Shown one piece after another: positions 34,505-44,969 of a stretch of 64,000 nt of DNA; the stretch's first letter is position 1; each line of letters starts with the position of its first letter. This DNA comes from an uncultured Verrucomicrobiae bacterium (GTDB lineage Bacteria; Verrucomicrobiota; Verrucomicrobiia; Limisphaerales; UBA1100), in contig CALKBX010000005.1 in the NCBI GenBank assembly GCA_937775205.1, positions 124,001 through 188,000 on the forward strand. Reading direction: 5' to 3'. The notes beneath the pieces are model-generated. The model worked only from the letters and a program-made list of their open reading frames with translations. It did not search any database and had not been told where the DNA came from. Made by a program: the position numbers and the translations under genes.

Positions 34505-34909
34505 GTGCAAACCATTTTGCTAATCGGCGACGCGACAGCGACAGCGCCGACGCCGTATGCCCAATATCTTTTACTGGGCGTGATGGCTGTTATGGCGGTG
34601 GGCTTTGCGTGCGGGCCGCTAATCCTCTCGGCCATTCTCGCGCCGCGCAAACCGAACGATATCAAGCAATCCACTTTCGAGTGCGGGCTCGAATCGAAGG
34701 GCGATCCGTGGGTGCAGTTTAATGTGCAGTATTATTTGTACGCGCTGGCGTTTGTGATTTTTGATATTGAGGTGGTGTTCATTTATCCGTGGGCGGTGGC
34801 ATTTACGGATCTGTCGTTCGGGGCGTTTCTGGCGATGGGGGTTTTCATTTTGCTGTTGGCGGAAGGTTTGATTTATTTGTGGATTAAAGGAGTGCTGACG
34901 TGGAAATAA
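34505..34909 (+). CDS. nuoA: NADH-quinone oxidoreductase subunit A
   Basis: A membrane subunit of complex I with three helices. The start is uncertain: GTG 34505 or TTG 34517, both just before [19 protein letters not shown] list GTG, which gives 134 residues. Family marks are [14 protein letters not shown] (the conserved 'YECG' loop), [22 protein letters not shown], and a final helix LAEGLIYLW. It is the first gene of a 12-gene operon and is divergent from trpS. Confidence 0.93.
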   Translation: MQTILLIGDATATAPTPYAQYLLLGVMAVMAVGFACGPLILSAILAPRKPNDIKQSTFECGLESKGDPWVQFNVQYYLYALAFVIFDIEVVFIYPWAVAFTDLSFGAFLAMGVFILLLAEGLIYLWIKGVLTWK

Positions 34910-34913
34910 AAAA

Positions 34914-35570
34914 ATGACGACCGAAAACATCAACGCCGGAATGGATCTCGATGACACCACGCGCTCGGAGCTGGAGCGTGCGGGGGTGATCGTGTCGAAG
35001 GTGGATTTCCTCTACAACTGGGCGCGCGGCGGCTCGGTGTGGCCGCTGACGTTTGGGCTGGCGTGCTGCGCCATCGAGATGATTGCCTCGGCGACTTCGC
35101 GTTTTGACATCTCGCGTTTTGGATCGGAAGTGTTTCGCCCCACGCCGCGTCAGGCGGATTTGATGATTGTCTCCGGCACGGTCACCAAAAAAATGGCACC
35201 GCAAGTGGTGCGGATTTACAATCAAATGCCCGAGCCCAAATGGGTGATCGCGATGGGCGCATGCGCCATTTCCGGCGGGCCGTTCAAGCAAGGCTACAAT
35301 GTGCTCAAGGGCATCGACCGCTACATTCCGGTGGATGTTTATTTGCCGGGCTGTCCGCCGCGGCCGGAGGCGGTTTTGCAGTCGCTCAATTATTTGCAGG
35401 AAAAAATTCGCACGATGAAAATCGAGGACGACCCCGCCTTTACTGAGGGTCGGCGGCAATATCCCGTGCCGCGTTTCACGGGCACGGACCTTGAGCCGCC
35501 GTTCAATCCCGAAGTGTGGTCGCCGCCGGAAAATCCGAATGCAAAACCGGAGGAGGAAGCCGCCGCATGA
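34914..35570 (+). CDS. nuoB: NADH-quinone oxidoreductase subunit B (N2 cluster)
   Basis: A 218-residue peripheral-arm subunit that holds the terminal N2 4Fe-4S cluster. The cluster cysteines are in [18 protein letters not shown] and LPGCPPRPE. The last 50 residues, after [11 protein letters not shown], are an extension rich in Pro and Glu beyond the usual end. The gene starts 4 bases after nuoA and overlaps nuoC by ATGA. Confidence 0.96.
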   Translation: MTTENINAGMDLDDTTRSELERAGVIVSKVDFLYNWARGGSVWPLTFGLACCAIEMIASATSRFDISRFGSEVFRPTPRQADLMIVSGTVTKKMAPQVVRIYNQMPEPKWVIAMGACAISGGPFKQGYNVLKGIDRYIPVDVYLPGCPPRPEAVLQSLNYLQEKIRTMKIEDDPAFTEGRRQYPVPRFTGTDLEPPFNPEVWSPPENPNAKPEEEAAA

Positions 35571-36130
35571 GCGAACTTTGCCACGAATCATTGCTGAAAG
35601 AATTCCCCGAGGCGCAATGGGATGAAGCCGCGGGCGCGGTGATATTGCCCGCGGCAAATGCGCGCACCATCGCCGAATGGCTGCTCGCCAGTGGTTGGGA
35701 TTACTGCAGTAATGTCACCGGTGTGGATTATCTTGAGGTGGAGGTGAAAGAGAAAATCACCAACGACGCTGGCGAAACCGAAACCGTGCCGCGCATCGAG
35801 GCCGGCCGCATCGATGTGGTTTATCATCTTTATTCGATGGCCAATAAAACCGGCCCGCTCGTGCTCAAGCAACGCACCGGCCGCGAAGGCGCGACGGCGG
35901 AATCGCTCACGCCGGTGTGGCGCAGTTGCGATTTGCAGGAGCGCGAGGTGTACGATTTGTTTGGCGTCGATTTCAAAGGGCACCCCGACCAACGCCGCAT
36001 TTTGATGTGGGATGAATTCGAGGGACATCCGATGCGGCGCGATTACACCGAGCCCTTCGATTACGAATGGGAACCCACGCCACACGCGGAAATTTTGGCG
36101 AAACATCAGCGGGGGAAAGTCATCGTTTGA
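35567..36130 (+). CDS. nuoC: NADH-quinone oxidoreductase subunit C
   Basis: A 187-residue peripheral-arm subunit (30-kDa type). The start is ATG 35567 within ATGA overlapping nuo[21 protein letters not shown] is the family signature, followed by [14 protein letters not shown] separate nuoC, not fused to nuoD, is present. The region of about 80 residues before the signature includes an acidic insertion ([12 protein letters not shown]). It overlaps nuoD. Confidence 0.95.
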   Translation: MSELCHESLLKEFPEAQWDEAAGAVILPAANARTIAEWLLASGWDYCSNVTGVDYLEVEVKEKITNDAGETETVPRIEAGRIDVVYHLYSMANKTGPLVLKQRTGREGATAESLTPVWRSCDLQEREVYDLFGVDFKGHPDQRRILMWDEFEGHPMRRDYTEPFDYEWEPTPHAEILAKHQRGKVIV

Positions 36131-37275
36131 TCACCGCCGCACTCAATTACGAGCTACTGCAGCAGGAAGGTCTTGAGACCAGTCTGCTGGAAATCTCGAT
36201 GGGGCCGCATCATCCGAGCACGCACGGTGTGTTTCGGATGGACGTGAAGCTCGATGGCGAAACGGTGGTGGAACTGCGGCCGGTGTTTGGCTACCTCCAT
36301 CGCAATCACGAAAAGCTCGCGGAAAACATGACCTACCTTTCGAGCATGCCGTTTACGGATCGGCTCGATTATTTTAACAGTATGACCAACAATTGGGCGT
36401 ACGCGCTGGCGGCGGAAAAGCTCATCGAGGTTGAGGTGCCCGAGCGCGCAGAATATCTGCGCGTCATTATGGCCGAGCTCACGCGCTTGGTGAATCACGT
36501 GACGCTCGTCGGTTTTTTCATCAACGACCTCGGCGCGTTGGGCACGCCGCTGATGTACGCCTTCCGCGAGCGCGAGAAAATTCTCGATCTCTTCGAGCAA
36601 GCCAGCGGCGCGCGAATGATGTGCAACTACTTCCGCTTCGGCGGCCTCCGCAATGACGTGCCCGAAGGATGGCTCGACCGCACGCGGGAATTGGTCGATC
36701 GCTTCCCCGCATTCCTTGACGAGTACGAGCAGTTGCTTTGCGAAAACGAAATCATCCTCAGCCGCACGCAGGGCGTGGGAAATTTATCGCGCGAACTTGC
36801 CATCAACGCCGGTGTCACCGGCCCAATGCTCCGCGCTAGCGGCGTGAATTATGACCTCCGAAAAGTGGACGCCTACGGCATTTACGATCGCTTCAAATTC
36901 CGCGTGCCTTATACCGACGGCGACACCGGCGATTGCTACGATCGTTTTATGATTCGAATGCTCGAGATGCGCGAGAGCGTAGCGATTTTGAAACAAGCCC
37001 TCGCTGACATTCCCGAAGGCGACATCATCGGCAAAGTGTCCAAGGTTTTTAAGCCCAAACCCGCCGAGGTTTACGGCCGCATCGAGGGGCCCAAAGGCGA
37101 GCTGGGTTTTTATCTCATCGCCGACGGCACCACCAAACCCTATCGCTACCGCGTGCGGCCGCCGTCGCTCATCAATCTCACAGTGCTGCGCGATATGTGT
37201 CTCGGCGGCAAAATCGCCGACGCCGTCATCATTCTTGGCAGCATCGATATCGTCCTCGGGGAGGTGGACCGATGA
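36127..37275 (+). CDS. nuoD: NADH-quinone oxidoreductase subunit D
   Basis: A 382-residue quinone-site subunit (49-kDa type). I place the start at TTG 36127, overlapping the nuoC stop as TTGA. Motifs are [19 protein letters not shown] and YLHRNHEK near the quinone cavity, [11 protein letters not shown], and the C-terminal [14 protein letters not shown]. Length and motifs are normal for the family. It overlaps nuoI by ATGA. Confidence 0.95.
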   Translation: MITAALNYELLQQEGLETSLLEISMGPHHPSTHGVFRMDVKLDGETVVELRPVFGYLHRNHEKLAENMTYLSSMPFTDRLDYFNSMTNNWAYALAAEKLIEVEVPERAEYLRVIMAELTRLVNHVTLVGFFINDLGALGTPLMYAFREREKILDLFEQASGARMMCNYFRFGGLRNDVPEGWLDRTRELVDRFPAFLDEYEQLLCENEIILSRTQGVGNLSRELAINAGVTGPMLRASGVNYDLRKVDAYGIYDRFKFRVPYTDGDTGDCYDRFMIRMLEMRESVAILKQALADIPEGDIIGKVSKVFKPKPAEVYGRIEGPKGELGFYLIADGTTKPYRYRVRPPSLINLTVLRDMCLGGKIADAVIILGSIDIVLGEVDR

Positions 37276-37967
37276 GCATTCTCGGCGGCGGAATTTTCAA
37301 GGGCATGGCGGTGACGCTGCGGAATTTCATTGGTTCCTATTTTTACAAGGAACGCCTTACGACTAATGATTATGAATGGCGTGCTAAAGATAAATTGCCG
37401 CAAAGCATCGGTGATTATCCTAAAGAAGAAGGCGAGCAACTTCGCGACACCACCACGGTCAATCATTACAGCCGCAACTTCCCGATGTTGCTGCACGATA
37501 CCGGCGAGCCGATGGATACCATCCGCTGCGTGGCCTGCCAAATCTGTGAGCGCGAGTGCCCGCCGCAATGTATTTACATCGAGAAGAGCACCGAGAAAAA
37601 AGAGAACGCCGACGGCAAGCCACAGTTTTATCCGGCCAAGTTCGACATCGATGTTTCCGTTTGTATGAGCTGCCAGATTTGCGTGGAGGTTTGCCCGTTC
37701 GACGCCATTGTGATGAACAGCCAGTTCGAGCTAAGCACGCCCAATCGGTTTGGGGGGTTGCTTGTGCGGCGCGATGATTTGCTGAAGAGCAACGATTACT
37801 ATCACAAAATTCATCCGCAAGAAGCCGCAGCGCGCGACCAAAAAATGGTCGCCGACAAAGCCGCCAAAGAAGCCAAGAAAAAAGCCGCCGCCGAAAAAGC
37901 CAAAGCCGCGGCTGAAGCCAGAGCGGCCGCCGCCGCCGAAGCAGAAGCCAAGGAGGACACCGAATGA
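37272..37967 (+). CDS. nuoI: NADH-quinone oxidoreductase subunit I (two 4Fe-4S)
   Basis: A 231-residue ferredoxin-like subunit of the peripheral arm. Two cluster motifs are complete: [12 protein letters not shown] and [12 protein letters not shown]. The last 50 residues are an unusual Ala/Lys/Glu-rich charged helix ([17 protein letters not shown]), likely a solvent-exposed tail. The gene lies before nuoH rather than after it, unlike the E. coli order, with no nuoE, nuoF or nuoG between nuoD and here. Since the subunit stays at the end of a short cluster chain, it may accept electrons from ferredoxin. Confidence 0.95.
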   Translation: MSILGGGIFKGMAVTLRNFIGSYFYKERLTTNDYEWRAKDKLPQSIGDYPKEEGEQLRDTTTVNHYSRNFPMLLHDTGEPMDTIRCVACQICERECPPQCIYIEKSTEKKENADGKPQFYPAKFDIDVSVCMSCQICVEVCPFDAIVMNSQFELSTPNRFGGLLVRRDDLLKSNDYYHKIHPQEAAARDQKMVADKAAKEAKKKAAAEKAKAAAEARAAAAAEAEAKEDTE

Positions 37968-39322
37968 GTTTCGAGCTCATCAAAGATATCCTCCTCGCCA
38001 CCGTGCCGTTGCTGGTGATTTTCCCGTCGCTTTTTGCCTTCACCACGTGGATGGAACGCAAAGCCCTCGCGCGAATTCAAAACCGCATCGGCCCCAACAA
38101 AACTGGCATCCCCTGCACCCGCATCGGCCTCTTTGGCCTCGGGCAACCCGCCGCCGACGGCATCAAAATGATTTTTAAGGAAGACATCGTGCCGCGCGGC
38201 GCCGATAAGCTATTCCACTTGCTCGCCCCTATCCTCGCGCTCATTCCCGCGATGCTCATCTTGTGCTTTTTGCCGCTCGAATTTCCGTGGGGAAAATTTA
38301 TTTCCGGAAAAGTGCAGGCATTTATGCTCGATAGCGCGGTCATATTTTTCTTCGCCATCTCCGGCCTCGCCACGCTCGCCATTTTTATGGCCGGCTGGGC
38401 CTCGCGCAACAAGTACTCGCTCCTCGGCGGAATGCGCGCCGTGGCACAAATGGTCAGCTACGAAATTCCACTGCTTTTGTCAGCCGTCGTGGTGGTGATG
38501 ATGGTCGGCAGCCTCAACGCCAAAGAAATCGCCGACGCGCAAACCGGCTTCAACTGGTTTGTGTTTACCCCATGGGGATTGGCGGCGTTTGTGATTTTCT
38601 TCATCGCCGCCCTCGCGGAAACCAATCGCTCGCCTTTCGATCTCCCCGAAGCCGAAAGCGAAATCATCGCCGGCTATTTCACCGAATACAGTGGGTTCAA
38701 ATTCGCGCTCTTTTTTCTCGGCGAATACATCGCCATGTTTGCCATCAGCGGCTTGGCGGTTACTCTTTTCCTCGGTGCCGGCGACGGGCCGTTTTTGACC
38801 TCCGCGCCGTGGCTGTCGGTGGTGTGGTTTATCGCGAAAATTTTCGGGCTCATCGCCGTGATGATTTGGCTGCGCGGCACGCTCCCGCGTTTGCGCGTGG
38901 ATCAACTGATGGCCTTCGCCTGGAAATTTCTGCTGCCGCTTTCCATTTTTAACATCCTCCTCGCGGGGCTGACGCACTTCGCGCTGGATGCCCGCGTGGC
39001 GGCCACATCCGATGCCATTCTTTATTCCATCCACGCGCCTCACACTCATTCCGGTGAGGCCAATCACGAGCATCCAAAACCGGTGGCGGGACAAAAAGAA
39101 GCTGTGATGGGTGCATTGCATTACACGGATAAGAATTGGATGGGAGCCATGAAATGGTTTTCCAAAGCCGCACTGAAAGGCCATGCGCAATCGCGCTCCA
39201 TCCTCGGTTGGGGGTTCGGCATTTGGGCGATGAGCCTCATCGTGTTGTACGTGATGGCCAAGGGCTTGGATAATGTCAGCCGTTCCACGGCGAAACCGCG
39301 CGAATATTTATACGCTGAATGA
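37964..39322 (+). CDS. nuoH: NADH-quinone oxidoreductase subunit H, extended
   Basis: A 452-residue membrane subunit at the quinone chamber. The core matches the family: TTWMERKALARIQNRIGPNK, GLGQPAADGIKMIFKED, AALAETNRSPFDLPEAESE and LPRLRVDQLMAFAWKFLLP. The E. coli protein is 325 residues. Here about 110 residues follow, with a His-rich loop (HAPHTHSGEANHEH) and another probable membrane helix (FGIWAMSLIVLYVMAKGL). The extension is not part of the common family. It overlaps its neighbours by ATGA on both sides. Confidence 0.94.
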   Translation: MSFELIKDILLATVPLLVIFPSLFAFTTWMERKALARIQNRIGPNKTGIPCTRIGLFGLGQPAADGIKMIFKEDIVPRGADKLFHLLAPILALIPAMLILCFLPLEFPWGKFISGKVQAFMLDSAVIFFFAISGLATLAIFMAGWASRNKYSLLGGMRAVAQMVSYEIPLLLSAVVVVMMVGSLNAKEIADAQTGFNWFVFTPWGLAAFVIFFIAALAETNRSPFDLPEAESEIIAGYFTEYSGFKFALFFLGEYIAMFAISGLAVTLFLGAGDGPFLTSAPWLSVVWFIAKIFGLIAVMIWLRGTLPRLRVDQLMAFAWKFLLPLSIFNILLAGLTHFALDARVAATSDAILYSIHAPHTHSGEANHEHPKPVAGQKEAVMGALHYTDKNWMGAMKWFSKAALKGHAQSRSILGWGFGIWAMSLIVLYVMAKGLDNVSRSTAKPREYLYAE

Positions 39323-39840
39323 CGCAGGAAATTACATTTTGGGTGTTGGCGGTCATCGCTGTGCTCGGCGCGCTGGTGGCGGTGCGGCGGCGCAATCTCA
39401 TCCACGGCGTGTTCGCGCTGATGATTTTCTTCGCGTCGCTGTCCGGATTATTTCTGCTGTTGCTGGCGGAATTTATCGCCGCGGTGCAAATCCTCGTTTA
39501 CATCGGCGCGGTGGGCATTCTGTTGTTGTTCGCCATTATGCTCACCGAACGCGTCACCGGCGACGACGCGCGCGACATCACTTCACGCGGCAGCTTCTGG
39601 GGCTGGGCCGCAGCCTTGGCGGTGTTGGTAGTTCTATTATTGCCGGCCATTCAAGGCGCGGATTTATCGCAAGTCGCCAAACCGATAAATCCCTCTGTCA
39701 AAGCGCTGGGCCAGCAGATGATGGAGCCTTACGTCGTCACGCTCGAAGTGTTAGCGTTGCTGCTCACCGCCGCGCTCATCGGCGCGGTGGCCGCATCGCA
39801 GGGCGGCGAGAAAACAAAGGAGGACACCGATGACGCTTGA
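39319..39840 (+). CDS. nuoJ: NADH-quinone oxidoreductase subunit J
   Basis: A 173-residue membrane subunit with five predicted helices. EFIAAVQILVYIGAVGILLLFAIM is the conserved third helix, including the pi-bulge region. The start is ATG 39319, overlapping the nuoH stop. It overlaps nuoK by 11 bases. Confidence 0.93.
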   Translation: MTQEITFWVLAVIAVLGALVAVRRRNLIHGVFALMIFFASLSGLFLLLLAEFIAAVQILVYIGAVGILLLFAIMLTERVTGDDARDITSRGSFWGWAAALAVLVVLLLPAIQGADLSQVAKPINPSVKALGQQMMEPYVVTLEVLALLLTAALIGAVAASQGGEKTKEDTDDA

Positions 39841-40141
39841 GCATTGCCTCATCCTCGGCGCGGTGTTGTTTTGCATTGGACTGCTCGGCGCGCTCACGCG
39901 GCGCAACGCGGTGGTGGTGCTTTTCTCAATCGAAATTATGCTCAACGCCGCCAACCTAAATTTCATCGCCTTTTGGCGGTTTAGTGAAAACCCCGATCAA
40001 CTGCACGGGCCGTTGTTCACCCTGTTCACCATCGCCGTCGCCGCCGCTGAAGTCGCCGTTGGCCTCGCGCTGGTCATTGCCGTTTACCGCCATTTCAAAA
40101 CCGTGGACCTCGAACAACTCGACACCCTGAAAGAAGAGTGA
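39830..40141 (+). CDS. nuoK: NADH-quinone oxidoreductase subunit K
   Basis: A 103-residue, three-helix subunit. VLFSIEIMLNAANLNFIAF holds a conserved membrane Glu, and the second is in AEVAVGLALVIAVYRH. Both are needed for proton coupling in known complexes. It overlaps nuoJ by 11 bases and nuoL by GTGA. Confidence 0.94.
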   Translation: MTLEHCLILGAVLFCIGLLGALTRRNAVVVLFSIEIMLNAANLNFIAFWRFSENPDQLHGPLFTLFTIAVAAAEVAVGLALVIAVYRHFKTVDLEQLDTLKEE

Positions 40142-42046
40142 CTCTCGAAACGCTAGCATTAATTCCGTTGTTGCCTTTGGTGGCTGCCGCCATCACGAGC
40201 GGCATGCAGTGTGGCCGTCGCTCGGCGGGCATCGCCATCGCGGCGATGCTCGGCTCGTGTGTGCTGGCGCTCATGGCGTGCAACGAGTCTTGGGGAATGG
40301 CGGCCACCGAGCACAAAACTTTCGACATCGAATGGCTCACCGTCGGCAGCACTGCCATCAACTTCGGCTTCGTGCTCGATCCGCTCACCGGCGTGATGGC
40401 CGCGATGGTCACTTTCGTTGGCCTGCTCATTTTCATTTTCTCCTTCGGCTACATGAAGGACGACAAGCGGATGGCGCGTTTTTTCTGTTACCTTTCGCTT
40501 TTCGCCGCCGGAATGCTGGGCCTCGTTTTGGCGAACAGTTTGCTGCTGCTTTTCATGTGTTGGGAAATCGTTGGCGTGGCGTCGTATTTGCTCATCAGTT
40601 TTTGGAACCACAAACCCGAAGCTGCCGCCGCCGGGAAAAAAGCATTCATCGTCACCCGCATCGGCGACATGGGTTTTCTCATTGGAATTTTGTTGGCCTT
40701 CAAAACCACCGGCACGCTGATGCTCTACGATGAGCGGCGCGGGTTTATTGGAAACCGAAATGGCCGGCACTGTGTTCGGCTTCAAAACCGCAGCGGTGGT
40801 GAGCCTGCTTTTATTCTGCGGCGCGGCGGGCAAGTCCGGCCAGTTGCCGCTGCACGTGTGGCTGCCGGACGCGATGGAAGGCCCAACGCCCGTGAGCGCG
40901 CTCATCCACGCGGCCACGATGGTGGCGGCCGGCGTGTTCCTCGTGGCGCGTGCGATGCCGCTGTTCTTCGATGGCGGCACGTTGCCGGTGGTGGCTTGGG
41001 TGGGGGCGCTCACCGCGTTGGTGGCGGCCTTCATTGCGTTGGGGCAATATGATATTAAGAGAATTTTGGCGTACTCCACTGTGAGTCAGCTCGGACTGAT
41101 GATGGTGGGGCTCGGCGTGGGTGGCGTGGCGATTGGGATGTTTCATTTGCTGACGCACGCGTTTTTCAAGGCACTGCTTTTTCTTGGTGCGGGCAGCATC
41201 ATTCACGGTTGCCGCGAGGAACAGGACATCCGCAAAATGGGCGGCGTGTGGAAATCAATGCGCGTGACGTCCATCGCCTATTTGTGCGGCACGGCGGCGC
41301 TCGTGGCGTTTCCGTTCACGAGCGGATTTTTCAGCAAAGACGAAATCCTCGCGAGCGCGTGGGCGGCCAATCGCCCCATCTTTTGGATCGCCGCCTTCGC
41401 TTCGCTGCTCACTGCAATTTACATGACGCGCCAGTGTTTGTACGTCTTCACCGGTGCGCATCGCGGCGACCACGAACCACACGAAAGCCCGAAGGTGATG
41501 ACCGTGCCGCTCATCATTCTCGCCGTGGCCGCGTTGGGTCTCGGTTGGCTGGCGCACGAAACTGTTTTTGAAAAACTGCCGGGCTCTGCGGCCCCGCACG
41601 AAACCATCATCATCGTTGTGAGCGTCGCCGTGGCACTCGGCGGAATCCTGATTGGCTGGCTGCTGTACGGCGGGCGCGAGTTGGGCGAAGCGCCTGATCC
41701 GCTGGCGGTGGAGCCCTTGCGCGAGAAGCTGTGGTTCGATGAATTGTACGCCGCCACCGTGGGCCGTCTTTGGAACTTGATGGCCATCATTTGGGAACAG
41801 CTCAATGAGCTGTTGCTTTTCGTGCGCGATATGGTTGTGGCGCTGGCGCGCGCACTTAGCAGCGCCATGGCCATTGGCGGCGATCGTCGGTTCATTGACA
41901 CGTTTGCCTTTGATGGCTTGTGCGAAAAACTCCGTGACTGTGGCTGGGCGGTTACGCGGCCGCAAAGCGGATTTTTGCCGGGCTACCTGCGGCTCATCGC
42001 CTTTGGCGCGGTGGCGCTGGGGCTGCTCTTGATTTGGATGACATGA
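40138..42046 (+). CDS. nuoL: NADH-quinone oxidoreductase subunit L, frameshifted near 40725
   Basis: About 635 residues in two frames. It starts at GTG 40138 and carries the antiporter-like core: MCWEIVGVASYLLISFW with the key Glu, then VTRIGDMGFLIGI. Homology breaks after TGTLMLYD. The other frame continues at SGAGLLETEMAGTV, with the key Lys in GAAGKSGQLPLHVWLPDAM and SALIHAATMVAAG. The C-terminal lateral helix region is also present. Dropping one G in GATGAGCGG restores LYDSGAGLL. A broken nuoL in an otherwise intact operon suggests an assembly error. The subunit is one of the proton-pumping channels. Confidence 0.93.
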
Positions 42047-43482
42047 TTACCGCGCTCACATTAGCACCGATTGCGGCGGCGATTTTGATGTTCGCCCTGC
42101 CGGAAGCGCGTGCGCGGATGGTCGCGCTCGGTGGCGCGTTGGTGTCTCTGGCGCTGACGGTGTTTATGCTCACGCGGTTTAATCTCGCGGACACCGGCAT
42201 CCAGTTTCAGGAAAAATTCAATTGGATTCCCGCGCTTGGCATTGACTACTTCGTCGGCCTCGATGGCCTGAACGCGCTGGTGCTTTTGCTCGCCGCGTTG
42301 CTCGCGCCTATCGTCGTACTGGCGTCTTGGAAACACACTGACCGGCCGCGCACGTATTTTGCGTTGATGTGCCTGCAATTCACGGGGTTGTTCGGCACGT
42401 TCACGGCGCTGAATTTTTTCCATTGGTTTCTCTATTGGGAACTGGCTTTGGTGCCGGCGTTTTTTCTCATCAAACTTTTTGGCAAGGGCGAAGAACGCCA
42501 TCGCGCGGCGCTGAACTTCTTTCTGTTCACCGTGGTTGGCAGCGTGGCGATGCTGTTGGGGTTCCTGTTTATTTATCAGCAAACGAAGACTTTCGATTTC
42601 ATCACGCTCGCCGGAATGGGCGTGGATGTGAGCCCGTGGATTTTCTGTGCGGTGCTGGCCGGTCTTTGGGTGAAAGTGCCGATGGTGCCGCTGCACATTT
42701 GGCAGGCTCCCGCGTATGCCGCCGCGCCCGCGCCGGTGGCGATGCTGCTCACGGGCGTGATGAGCAAAATGGGCGTGTACGGTTTTCTGCGATTGGTGGT
42801 GCCGATTTTCCCCGACCATTTGCAGAACTACGCCACGGCGCTGATGGCCTTTGCGTTGGTGACGGTTTTGTGGGGCGCATTCCTCGCGCTTCGGCAAACG
42901 GATATCAAACGGATGCTGGCATTTTCATCGCTCAATCACGTGGCCTTTTGCGTGCTGGCGGTGGGCGCGATTGGGCTGGCGGCGAATGGCACAGAAATCG
43001 ATGTGCGCGCATTGGTCACGCAGGGAATTATACTGCAAATGTTCGCGCACGGCATAGCGGCGGCGGGGTTATTTTATCTCGTGGGCTTGCTGGAAGAACG
43101 CGCTGGCTCGCGCGGCTTGGGCGACTTTGGCGGGCTGAGCTCGGTGACGCCCCGATTGGCGGCGGCGTTTTTTGTGCTTACTTTTTGTTCGTTGGGCCTG
43201 CCGTTTATGGCGGGATTTGCGGCGGAGTTTTTGATTTTCAGTGGCAGCTTTGCCGTGGCTCCGGGCATCACGGCGGTGGCCACGCTGGGGCTTTTGGCGA
43301 CGGCGGTTTTTTTGCTGACGATGCTGCAAAAAGTATTTACCGGCCCCACGCCCGAACGCCATCGCGCGATGCCGGATTTGTCCTTGATGGAAACGCTCAT
43401 TTTAATCCCGCTGCTCATCCTTGTTTTTTGGGTGGGTACCGCGCCAGCCACGTGGCTGCGATTTAGCGCAAATCTCTTCTGA
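42043..43482 (+). CDS. nuoM: NADH-quinone oxidoreductase subunit M, first copy
   Basis: A 479-residue antiporter-like subunit. ATG 42043 overlaps the nuoL stop. The Glu of helix 5 is in FLYWELALVPAFF, the helix-7 Lys in GLWVKVPMVPLHIW, and the helix-8 Lys in LTGVMSKMGVYGF. A late Glu lies in GFAAEFLIFSG. The loop after PLHIW reads QAPAYAAAPAPVAM, less like the usual LPDAHSQAPT. A second nuoM-like gene follows directly; the pair recalls so-called 2M complexes. Confidence 0.92.
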   Translation: MITALTLAPIAAAILMFALPEARARMVALGGALVSLALTVFMLTRFNLADTGIQFQEKFNWIPALGIDYFVGLDGLNALVLLLAALLAPIVVLASWKHTDRPRTYFALMCLQFTGLFGTFTALNFFHWFLYWELALVPAFFLIKLFGKGEERHRAALNFFLFTVVGSVAMLLGFLFIYQQTKTFDFITLAGMGVDVSPWIFCAVLAGLWVKVPMVPLHIWQAPAYAAAPAPVAMLLTGVMSKMGVYGFLRLVVPIFPDHLQNYATALMAFALVTVLWGAFLALRQTDIKRMLAFSSLNHVAFCVLAVGAIGLAANGTEIDVRALVTQGIILQMFAHGIAAAGLFYLVGLLEERAGSRGLGDFGGLSSVTPRLAAAFFVLTFCSLGLPFMAGFAAEFLIFSGSFAVAPGITAVATLGLLATAVFLLTMLQKVFTGPTPERHRAMPDLSLMETLILIPLLILVFWVGTAPATWLRFSANLF

Positions 43483-43483
43483 T

Positions 43484-44968
43484 ATGATCGCTCTGCTCAC
43501 AATCATTTTCAGTTTTATTGGCGCGCTCATTTGCGGGTTGATGCCGGCGTGCGCGCATCGGCGTATTCGCTGGGTGGCGCTGCTGACGGCGGGGCTGGGG
43601 TTGGCGGCGGCGTTCTGCTGCGCGCTGCGCTACACGGGGCCGGGGATGGAGGATGTCATCAGCCGGACTTGGATTCCGTCGATGGGCGTTGGATTTCTCA
43701 CGGGCTTTGATGGGATCAGTTTGCCGTTGTTGTTGGTGACGGGATTGGTGGCGGTGGCGGGCGTGCTGTTTACTTGGAAACTTGATCATCGGGCCAACCA
43801 GTTTTACGCATTTTACTTTGCGCTCATCGGAGGCGTGTACGGAGTGTTTTTGTCGATGGATTTGTTTCTGCTGTTTGTCTTTTATGAAATTGCGATTGTT
43901 CCAAAATATTTTTTAATCGCAATCTGGGGTGGCGCGAAGCGCGAGTATGCGGCGATGAAACTGGTGATGTATTCCTTCGGCGGCAGCGCGTTGGTTTTGA
44001 TTGGAATGCTGGCGCTGTTCTTTGCCTCGGGACTGAACACCTTCGATTTGCGTGCGTTGATGACGGTGGATTTTTCCAGCGGACTGCAGTCGGTGGTATT
44101 TCCTGTGATGTTCGTGGGCTTCGCGATCTTGGCGGGCATGTGGCCCTTCCACACGTGGGCGCCGCAAGGCCACTCGGCGGCGCCGACAGCGGCGAGCATG
44201 CTGCTGGCGGGCGTGGTGATGAAGCTGGGCGCGTACGGTTGCCTGCGCGTGGCGGTGGGCTTGATGCCCGAAGGCGCGATGGTGTGGGCACCGTGGGTGG
44301 CGGTGTTCGCGGTGATCAATATCATTTACGGCGCGCTGGCGGCGTTGCGGCAGGACGATTTCAAATACGTGATCGGCTATTCCAGCGTGAGCCACATGGG
44401 CTTTGTGTTGCTGGGCATCGGCACGCTGCATCTCACGGGGATGACGGGCGCGGTGCTGCAAATGTTTTCGCATGGCGTCATCGGCGCACTGCTCTTCGCG
44501 ATGGTGGGCACGGTGATTTACACGCGCACCAAAACGCGGAAGCTCGACGAACTGCATCGGCTGATGGAAAGGATGCCAGGCATCGCGTGGGTATTCATCG
44601 TGGTGGCCCTGGCGTCGATGGGCTTGCCGGGGTTCAGCGGGTTTGTGTCCGAGCTGTACGTGCTGCTCGGCGCGTGGGCGACTTTGCCGACGTGGATTGT
44701 CATCAGCGCGGGCGTGGGTGTGCTGGCGACCTTCGGCTACACGCTGGCGAAAATTCACGAAGCATTTTTCCGCGAGCGGAGCACTGGCGACAACACCAGC
44801 GATGGCAACGACGGGGAAGGCGATGCCGATTATCCGCCAATGACCTTGCCCGAAAAGGCGGGCGTGGCGTTGTTGCTGGGCGCATCGCTGCTCATCGGCC
44901 TTTGCCCGTGGTTGCTCACCAATCACATCGCCGGCAGCCTGCAACTTTTGCTGAACCGATTTAATTAA
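43484..44968 (+). CDS. nuoM: NADH-quinone oxidoreductase subunit M, second copy
   Basis: A 494-residue paralogue starting at ATG 43484, one base after the first nuoM stop. The helix-5 Glu is kept (FVFYEIAIVPKYFLIAIWGG) and so is the helix-8 Lys (AGVVMKLGAYG). The position of the helix-7 Lys is Leu216 (GFAILAGMWPFHTW). WAPQGHSAAPTAASM follows the typical NuoM loop. A charged insertion (DNTSDGNDGEGDADYPP) precedes the last helices. It is clearly diverged from the first copy, so it is not a recent duplicate. It would add a fourth antiporter-like unit to the membrane arm. Confidence 0.92.
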   Translation: MIALLTIIFSFIGALICGLMPACAHRRIRWVALLTAGLGLAAAFCCALRYTGPGMEDVISRTWIPSMGVGFLTGFDGISLPLLLVTGLVAVAGVLFTWKLDHRANQFYAFYFALIGGVYGVFLSMDLFLLFVFYEIAIVPKYFLIAIWGGAKREYAAMKLVMYSFGGSALVLIGMLALFFASGLNTFDLRALMTVDFSSGLQSVVFPVMFVGFAILAGMWPFHTWAPQGHSAAPTAASMLLAGVVMKLGAYGCLRVAVGLMPEGAMVWAPWVAVFAVINIIYGALAALRQDDFKYVIGYSSVSHMGFVLLGIGTLHLTGMTGAVLQMFSHGVIGALLFAMVGTVIYTRTKTRKLDELHRLMERMPGIAWVFIVVALASMGLPGFSGFVSELYVLLGAWATLPTWIVISAGVGVLATFGYTLAKIHEAFFRERSTGDNTSDGNDGEGDADYPPMTLPEKAGVALLLGASLLIGLCPWLLTNHIAGSLQLLLNRFN

Positions 44969-44969
44969 A

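Noticed and set aside
40700-40760. A natural split of nuoL into two genes
   Set aside because: The two parts meet without any overlap suited to reinitiation, the breakpoint lies within a conserved helix, and one-base repair restores the family sequence.
40159-41079. 306-codon minus-strand open frame over nuoL
   Set aside because: It mirrors the conserved nuoL sequence and is His/Gln-rich without homology.
43913-44944. 343-codon minus-strand open frame over the second nuoM
   Set aside because: Antisense shadow of nuoM2 with improbable composition.
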